Below are positions 21,246-24,943 of a stretch of DNA of 24,943 nucleotides, one piece after another. Every line of letters starts with the position of its first letter. The first letter of the stretch is position 1. A program made the translations under genes and the position numbers. This stretch comes from DATILL01 sp035476575 (GTDB taxonomy: Bacteria; Actinomycetota; Actinomycetes; Mycobacteriales; JACQDL01): the NCBI GenBank assembly GCA_035476575.1, contig DATILL010000041.1, forward strand, positions 1 through 24,943, in the 5' to 3' direction. Under the pieces are notes generated by a model. It had not been told where the DNA came from and searched no databases. It worked only from the letters and a program-made list of their open reading frames with translations.

Positions 21246-22325
21246 TCAGCCGGCGACGGTGGCCTCGATGGCGTCGCGGACCACGTCGACGAGGTCGCCG
21301 CGGCGGGCGTACGCCGCGCGCTGCCGGACGGCCGCCGTGCCCTCGCGGAGCAGCCGCCTCAGCCCGGCGGCGACCAGCGTGGTGTCCCCGGCCCGGTCCA
21401 GCTCGACCTTGACGTGCCTGGTCAGCTCGGCCAGCAGCATCTCGGCCGGCACCGGCTGGCGGTTGACCACGTCGACCAGGTCGCCCTCCAGGGCCGACTT
21501 CGACGCCTGCCACTGGGCCATCCGCAGCAGCTCGGACCGGGCCGGAACCGGCGGCACGCCCCGGGCCCACTCGCCGGCCGCGGTGGCGACCAGCGCCCGG
21601 ACCAGCCCGGCCACGAGCACGGCGTTGTCGACCGACAGGCAGACGTCGGCCACCCGTACCTCGATCGTCGGCAGGTGCTCGGACGGGCGGGCGTCGAAGT
21701 AGAGCATCTTGCGGTCCAGGATCGTCCCGCTGGCGGTCAGCGCGTTGGCCAGGTCGTCGTACGCCTTGACCGAGCCGAACAGCTCGGTCGGTCCCGCCGA
21801 CGGCCAACGCTGCCAGAGCTGGGTACGCCAGCTCGCGTACCCGGTGTCCTCGCCCTGCCAGAACGGCGAGTTGGCGGAGATCGCGATCAGGCAGCCCAGC
21901 CAGGGCCGGATCCGGTCCAGCACACCGACGGCCTCGGCCCGCGACCGGACGGAGACGTGCACGTGGCAGCCGCAGGTGAGCTGCTCGCGTCCGGTCCGGG
22001 CGTAGCGTCGCACGATCTGCCGGTATCGCTCGTCGCCGGTCGTGGTCGGCGTGGCGGGCAGCGGGCTGGTGGCCAGGGCCGCGATCGCGACCCCCGCGCT
22101 CCGGGCGGCTGCGGCGGTGGCCCGGCGCAACCGCAGCAGGCTGGCCCGCAGCTCCGCCAGGCTGATGAGGGGCGGCGTGCCGACCTCGATCTGCTCCCGG
22201 GTGATCTCCTGCTGGGCGTCGACGGGGGCACTCGGCATGATCAGGGGCGCTGCCGGCCGGACTCGTCCGGTGTCCGGGTCGAGAAGCAGGAACTCTTCCT
22301 CGACCCCCACCATGCGTATGGTCAC
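21246..22325 (-). CDS. GCS2-type glutamate-cysteine ligase/carboxylate-amine ligase (YbdK-like)
   Basis: A 359-residue ATP-dependent ligase of the GCS2 family. Signature parts: TIRMVGVEEEFLLLDPDTGRV at the start (Glu metal ligands), EQIEVGTPPLISLAELRA, CGCHVHVSVRSRAEAVGVLD, AISANSPFWQGEDTGYASWR and PTIEVRVADVCLSVDNAVL. Members join an amino acid to glutamate; weak gamma-glutamylcysteine synthetase activity is known for YbdK, but most physiological substrates are not known. Actinobacteria use mycothiol, so glutathione synthesis should not be assumed; an ergothioneine (EgtA-like) role is possible but the rest of that cluster is absent. The start is GTG 22325, matching the family; ATG 22340 adds five residues. 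Confidence 0.85.
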   Translation of the reverse strand: MTIRMVGVEEEFLLLDPDTGRVRPAAPLIMPSAPVDAQQEITREQIEVGTPPLISLAELRASLLRLRRATAAAARSAGVAIAALATSPLPATPTTTGDERYRQIVRRYARTGREQLTCGCHVHVSVRSRAEAVGVLDRIRPWLGCLIAISANSPFWQGEDTGYASWRTQLWQRWPSAGPTELFGSVKAYDDLANALTASGTILDRKMLYFDARPSEHLPTIEVRVADVCLSVDNAVLVAGLVRALVATAAGEWARGVPPVPARSELLRMAQWQASKSALEGDLVDVVNRQPVPAEMLLAELTRHVKVELDRAGDTTLVAAGLRRLLREGTAAVRQRAAYARRGDLVDVVRDAIEATVAG

Positions 22326-22399
22326 CGGCCCAGTGTGCACGCTCGATCAGGGTCTGGTGAGCGGCAGCTGCCGGGTACCGGCACCGCCGTGGCGGACGG

Positions 22400-22834
22400 T
22401 CAGCGGGACAGGTGCCGGACCACTCCGGTGTTGCCGGCGGCGAGGTCGGCCAGCACCGCCGCCGCGGTCGCCGTCGCCGGGCTGGGCGCCGCGTGCGGGG
22501 CGTGCCAGCCGAGATGGCCGATCCGGCCGTGCTGGTGCTGGTTCAGCACGGGCTCGCCGCTGACCACCTCGCACTGGAACGCGTAGGTGAGCAGGTCGGG
22601 CAGCTCGTCGTCGCCGCCGGTCAGGTGGTAGAGCCCGACCAGGCCCACCACCTGCGTCTCCAGGCCGGTCTCCCGGCGCACCTCGCGGACCACCGCGTCG
22701 GTGGGCAGGTCAGCGGGCTCGATGTGGGCGCCGGGGAGACCCCAGTGCCGATGGCCGTGGTTCTGCTGGACCAGCAGCACACGCCCTTCGGGGTCTCCGA
22801 TGATCGCCGCCGTGGCCCGCGTCACATCGTTCAT
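22400..22834 (-). CDS. NUDIX hydrolase
   Basis: A 144-residue NUDIX-fold protein. The Nudix box begins GAHIEPADLPTDAVV and ends REVRRETGL. Compared with Gx5Ex7REUxEExGU, the first of the two adjacent Glu is Arg, and the earlier Glu position reads Asp/Leu; the remaining Glu residues may still bind one metal. The N-terminal RVLLVQQNHGHRHWGLPG is typical of (deoxy)nucleotide or ADP-ribose-type hydrolases acting in the cytosol. Substrate unknown. The ATG at 22834 has TACTGT 7 nt upstream (leaderless). It is on the same strand as the ligase, 74 bp before it, and divergent from lgt. Confidence 0.85.
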   Translation of the reverse strand: MNDVTRATAAIIGDPEGRVLLVQQNHGHRHWGLPGAHIEPADLPTDAVVREVRRETGLETQVVGLVGLYHLTGGDDELPDLLTYAFQCEVVSGEPVLNQHQHGRIGHLGWHAPHAAPSPATATAAAVLADLAAGNTGVVRHLSR

Positions 22835-22841
22835 GCCGGGG

Positions 22842-22847
22842 ACAGTA
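22842..22847 (-). promoter_or_regulatory. Leaderless -10 box of NUDIX gene
   Basis: TACTGT on the minus strand ends 7 nt before the ATG at 22834; no ribosome site is present. Confidence 0.5.
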
Positions 22848-22958
22848 ATCCGCCGGTACCCCGCCCGGAAACCACCCGGCCGCAAAACGCTGGGTACGAG
22901 CTCAGCGCCAGTGCGGGTTCGACGGTGGGGCGGGTTCGGCGGCAGGGCGCGGACGCCG

Positions 22959-22964
22959 TACGGT
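22959..22964 (+). promoter_or_regulatory. Leaderless -10 box of lgt
   Basis: TACGGT ends 6 nt before the GTG at 22971. The same word is duplicated upstream of the response regulator. It supports the GTG start. Confidence 0.5.
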
Positions 22965-22970
22965 GGGCCG

Positions 22971-23930
22971 GTGCTGCTCGCCTCCCTACCGAGCCCGTCG
23001 CAGGGCGTCTGGCACTTGGGGCCGGTCCCGATCCGGGCCTACGCGCTGTGCATCATCGCCGGCATCGTGGTCGCCGTCTGGCTGGGTGAACGCCGCTGGG
23101 TGTCCCGCGGCGGCCAGCCCGGCACGGTCATGGACATCGCGGTGTGGGCTGTCATCTTCGGGCTGGTCGGGGGCCGGCTCTACCACGTGCTCACCGACCC
23201 CGAGCTGTACTTCGGCGCGGGCCAGCGCCCGCTGGACGCGGTCAAGATCTGGCAGGGCGGCCTGGGCATCTGGGGCGCGATCGCGCTCGGCGGGGTGGGC
23301 GCCTGGATCGGCTGCCGGCGGCGGGGCATCCGGCTCGCGCCGATGGCTGACGCGCTGGCCCCCGGGATCGTGATCGCGCAGGCCATCGGCCGGTGGGGCA
23401 ACTACTTCAACCAGGAGCTGTTCGGCCGGCCGACCACACTGCCGTGGGGGATCGAGATCGACCCGGGCAAGGAGGGCACGGTCGCGGGGGCACAGGCGTA
23501 CCACCCGGTCTTCCTCTACGAGTCACTGTGGGATCTGGCCGTGGCCGGGCTGGTGATCGTCGCGGACCGGCGGTTCCGGCTCGGTCGGGGCCGGGCGTTC
23601 GCGCTGTACGTGATGGCGTACTGCGTGGGCCGGTTCTGGATCGAGGCGCTGCGCATCGACCACACCAACCACCTGCTCGGTCTCCGGCTGAACAACTGGA
23701 CCGCGCTGCTGGTCTTCCTGGGCGCGGCGGTGTTCTTCGTCGTACGCCGCGGGCCGCGCGAGACCGACGTCGAACCGGCGCCACCCGGGGCCGATGCGGC
23801 GGCCGAGACAGCGACCAACGCCGAGACAGGGGCCGAGACAGGGGCCGAGATAGAGGCCGAGGCGGCGACAGGGACGGAGCCCGAGGCAAAGCCGGCGACC
23901 GAGGCCGTACCCTCGGACCGTGAACGCTGA
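22971..23930 (+). CDS. lgt: Prolipoprotein diacylglyceryl transferase
   Basis: Transfers diacylglycerol from phosphatidylglycerol to the lipobox Cys of prolipoproteins, the first step of lipoprotein maturation in the cytoplasmic membrane. The 319-residue product opens LLASLPSPSQGVWHLGPVPI (family N-terminus), has about seven membrane segments and the Lgt signature GRWGNYFNQELFGRPT, plus YHPVFLYESLWDL and the essential-Arg-containing segments GGRLYHVLTD and RFWIEALRIDHTN. The C-terminal 45 or so residues are a Glu/Ala/Thr-rich cytoplasmic tail that includes a 12-bp tandem duplication. GTG 22971 is supported by a leaderless -10. Its 3' end overlaps the VIT1-type gene by 11 nt. Lgt downstream of trpA is a familiar actinobacterial arrangement. 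Confidence 0.95.
   Translation: MLLASLPSPSQGVWHLGPVPIRAYALCIIAGIVVAVWLGERRWVSRGGQPGTVMDIAVWAVIFGLVGGRLYHVLTDPELYFGAGQRPLDAVKIWQGGLGIWGAIALGGVGAWIGCRRRGIRLAPMADALAPGIVIAQAIGRWGNYFNQELFGRPTTLPWGIEIDPGKEGTVAGAQAYHPVFLYESLWDLAVAGLVIVADRRFRLGRGRAFALYVMAYCVGRFWIEALRIDHTNHLLGLRLNNWTALLVFLGAAVFFVVRRGPRETDVEPAPPGADAAAETATNAETGAETGAEIEAEAATGTEPEAKPATEAVPSDRER
23820..23850 (+). repeat. 12-bp in-frame tandem repeat in lgt tail
   Basis: GCCGAGACAGGG occurs at 23820-23831 and 23832-23843, with a partial third unit. It encodes repeated A-E-T-G in the acidic C-terminal tail of Lgt. Confidence 0.9.
23908..23913 (+). promoter_or_regulatory. Leaderless -10 box of VIT1-type gene
   Basis: TACCCT inside the end of lgt lies 6 nt before the GTG at 23920, so the transporter probably has its own leaderless promoter despite the gene overlap. 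Confidence 0.5.
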
Positions 23931-24651
23931 TCACGCCGCCCGGTCGGCCACCGGCTCCGCCGAGATCCATCACGAGCACCGCGACGTCACCGGCGGCTGG
24001 CTGCGCCCGGCGGTGTTCGGGGTGATGGATGGGCTGGTCAGCAACTTCGCGCTGATCGCCGGGGTGGCCGGCGGCAACGTCGGGCAGCGCACCATCGTGC
24101 TGACCGGGCTGGCTGGCCTGGTGGCCGGCGCGATCTCGATGGCCACCGGCGAGTACACCTCGGTGGCCAGCCAGCGCGAGCTCGCGCACGCCGAGATCGC
24201 GGTGGAGCAGCGCGAGATCAGAGCCCGGCCGGAGGCCGAGATGCGCGAGCTGGCCCTGATGTACGAGCGTCGCGGGGTGGACAAGGAGATCGCTTGGGCA
24301 GTGGCCGAGCAGCTCTCCCGGGATCCCGACCAGGCCTGGCGGGTGCACGCCCGGGAGGAGCTTGGCCTCGACCCGGACGACCTGCCCTCGCCGTGGACGG
24401 CGGCGTTCTCCTCGTTCGTCTCGTTCACGATCGGGGCGTTCTTACCGCTGCTCCCGTACCTGCTCGGCTTGCACAGCCTGGTGGCGGCCGGCTTGGTGGC
24501 GGTGACCGGGCTGTTCACGGCGGGCGCGATCGTGTCCGGGTACACCAGCCGCACCTGGTGGTACAGCGGGGGCCGGCAGCTCCTGCTCGGGATGCTGGCG
24601 GCGTCGGCCACCTTCGGCGTCGGCCATCTGGTCGGCACCGGGTTGAGCTGA
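23920..24651 (+). CDS. VIT1/CCC1-family iron/manganese transporter
   Basis: A 243-residue membrane protein of the VIT1/CCC1 family, which moves Fe(II) or Mn(II) across membranes, presumably out of the cytosol here. The first two helices carry LRPAVFGVMDGLVSNFALIAGVAGG and GLVAGAISMATGEYTSVASQRE, with the conserved Asp, Met and Glu of the transport path. A cytoplasmic Glu-rich metal-binding region follows (EIAVEQREIRARPEAEMRELALMYERRG, about residues 90-145), then three more helices ending GGRQLLLGMLAASATFGVGHLVG. The GTG at 23920 overlaps lgt by 11 nt and has a leaderless -10. A link with the other genes is not evident. Confidence 0.88.
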   Translation: MNADHAARSATGSAEIHHEHRDVTGGWLRPAVFGVMDGLVSNFALIAGVAGGNVGQRTIVLTGLAGLVAGAISMATGEYTSVASQRELAHAEIAVEQREIRARPEAEMRELALMYERRGVDKEIAWAVAEQLSRDPDQAWRVHAREELGLDPDDLPSPWTAAFSSFVSFTIGAFLPLLPYLLGLHSLVAAGLVAVTGLFTAGAIVSGYTSRTWWYSGGRQLLLGMLAASATFGVGHLVGTGLS

Positions 24652-24795
24652 CCGCCCGGACCACGGCTCCATCCCAGCTTCGTGACCCCGGGTGCGGCGG
24701 CGCCCGACGTTGGGGTTGGTGCTGAACCGGGGCCCGACCGGCCGCGGCCGGGTGCCGCGCCGAGTCCGGCAGCGCGGCAGCGACCTCATCCCTTT
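24652..24795. other. Spacer between VIT1-type gene and HNH fragment
   Basis: About 140 bp between two convergent coding ends. It holds a perfect 14-bp palindrome, CCGGCCGCGGCCGG, at 24738-24751, which could be part of a terminator but has no T-run. No gene is supported. Confidence 0.45.
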
Positions 24796-24943
24796 TCATG
24801 CGGCTCGTTTTCGGTGTCGGTGGTGGCGGATGGGTTTTCGTTCTGGGTCTATTGTGCGTGGTGGTAGAAATTCGGGTAGCCCGTCGTGGGCTATTCTCAC
24901 GTCCCAGCCGTTGTGGTGTACGACGCGGTGGTGGTGTCCGCAG
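24796..24943 (-). CDS. HNH endonuclease (DUF222/13E12-type), C-terminal fragment, second copy
   Basis: The 3' end of a gene entering from the right edge on the minus strand. It has the same HNH ending as the fragment at the left edge (C-G-H-H-H, then VVHHNGWDV and the LPEFLPPRT tail), identical at nucleotide level for 141 bases. It then stops after two further Ala codons at TGA (24796-24798 on the minus strand), so its C-terminus is eight residues shorter than that of the left copy. The A/T-ending codons again contrast with the GC-rich neighbours. The two fragments point inward towards the window from both sides. Family assignment is good; the complete gene is outside the window. Confidence 0.75.
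   Translation of the reverse strand, partial: CGHHHRVVHHNGWDVRIAHDGLPEFLPPRTIDPERKPIRHHRHRKRAA
24803..24943. repeat. Right copy of 141-bp terminal inverted repeat
   Basis: The reverse complement is identical to bases 1-141. The match ends at 24802/142. Both copies are cut at the same base by the window edges. Confidence 0.95.

Noticed and set aside
21246..22325. Glutathione biosynthesis (gshA) function for the GCS2-type ligase
   Set aside because: High-GC actinobacteria normally use mycothiol, and YbdK-like members mostly have other or weak activities, so no gene symbol is given.
24738..24751. 14-bp palindrome CCGGCCGCGGCCGG as a strong terminator
   Set aside because: Self-complementary GC runs arise easily at this base composition, there is no loop or T-run, so it is only noted.
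1..24943. Whole window as a 25-kb composite transposon with 141-bp terminal inverted repeats
   Set aside because: The ends are the coding end of HNH genes, no transposase is present, the interior is a core biosynthetic region, and both copies are cut at the same base, as expected for a contig break.

Overview
This is a very GC-rich window with strong G/C third-position bias, actinobacterial mycothiol-type protein families (TIGR03085/MDMPI-like, Trp_oprn_chp membrane protein, DUF2567), a PriA-type dual isomerase and many GTG or leaderless starts. It fits a high-GC actinobacterium, most plausibly Micromonosporales or a near relative; the order-level guess is inference. It looks like a whole assembly contig. 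Both ends carry the same 141-bp sequence in inverted orientation, which encodes the C-terminal part of a multi-copy HNH endonuclease (DUF222/13E12 type).

Layout. 1-172: HNH fragment. 461-3178: metal-dependent amidohydrolase, a DUF2567-like membrane protein and a CPBP-family membrane protease. 3246-4499: GT4 glycosyltransferase with an internal tandem repeat. 4560-5237 (minus): LON substrate-binding-domain protein. 5364-10562: tightly overlapped histidine operon hisD-hisC-hisB-hisH-priA-hisF, followed after 5 nt by a class II aldolase. 11289-14116 (minus): a TIGR03085 protein, then a TetR regulator, ABC-2 permease and ABC ATPase module. 14250-15908: a small four-helix membrane protein, hisI and the Trp-operon-associated membrane protein. 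16089-18268: an OmpR-type response regulator and histidine kinase. 18317-21231: trpC-trpB-trpA. 21246-22834 (minus): a GCS2-type carboxylate-amine ligase and a NUDIX hydrolase. 22971-24651: lgt and a VIT1/CCC1 transporter. 24796-24943 (minus): second HNH fragment.

How the genes work together. The his and trp genes form a linked amino-acid block. PriA is the metabolic bridge, because it isomerises both ProFAR (histidine) and phosphoribosylanthranilate (tryptophan), and no trpF is present here. The usual neighbour trpE is absent between hisI and the Trp-operon membrane protein, and a two-component system sits between that membrane protein and trpC. hisG, hisE, trpD, trpE and trpG must lie elsewhere if the pathways are complete.

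Most unusual features. An intergenic repeat family (TGTGGTGACCT units 19 bp apart, and a CGATCATCGAGCT palindrome) sits just after stop codons in three places. In-frame tandem microduplications occur in four genes, including one close to the second catalytic Asp of HisF. The exact 141-bp terminal repeats are best read as an assembly-graph break in a recently duplicated HNH gene family, not as transposon ends. I found no CRISPR array, tRNA, rRNA, prophage or recognisable defence system, and no convincing wholly new system.
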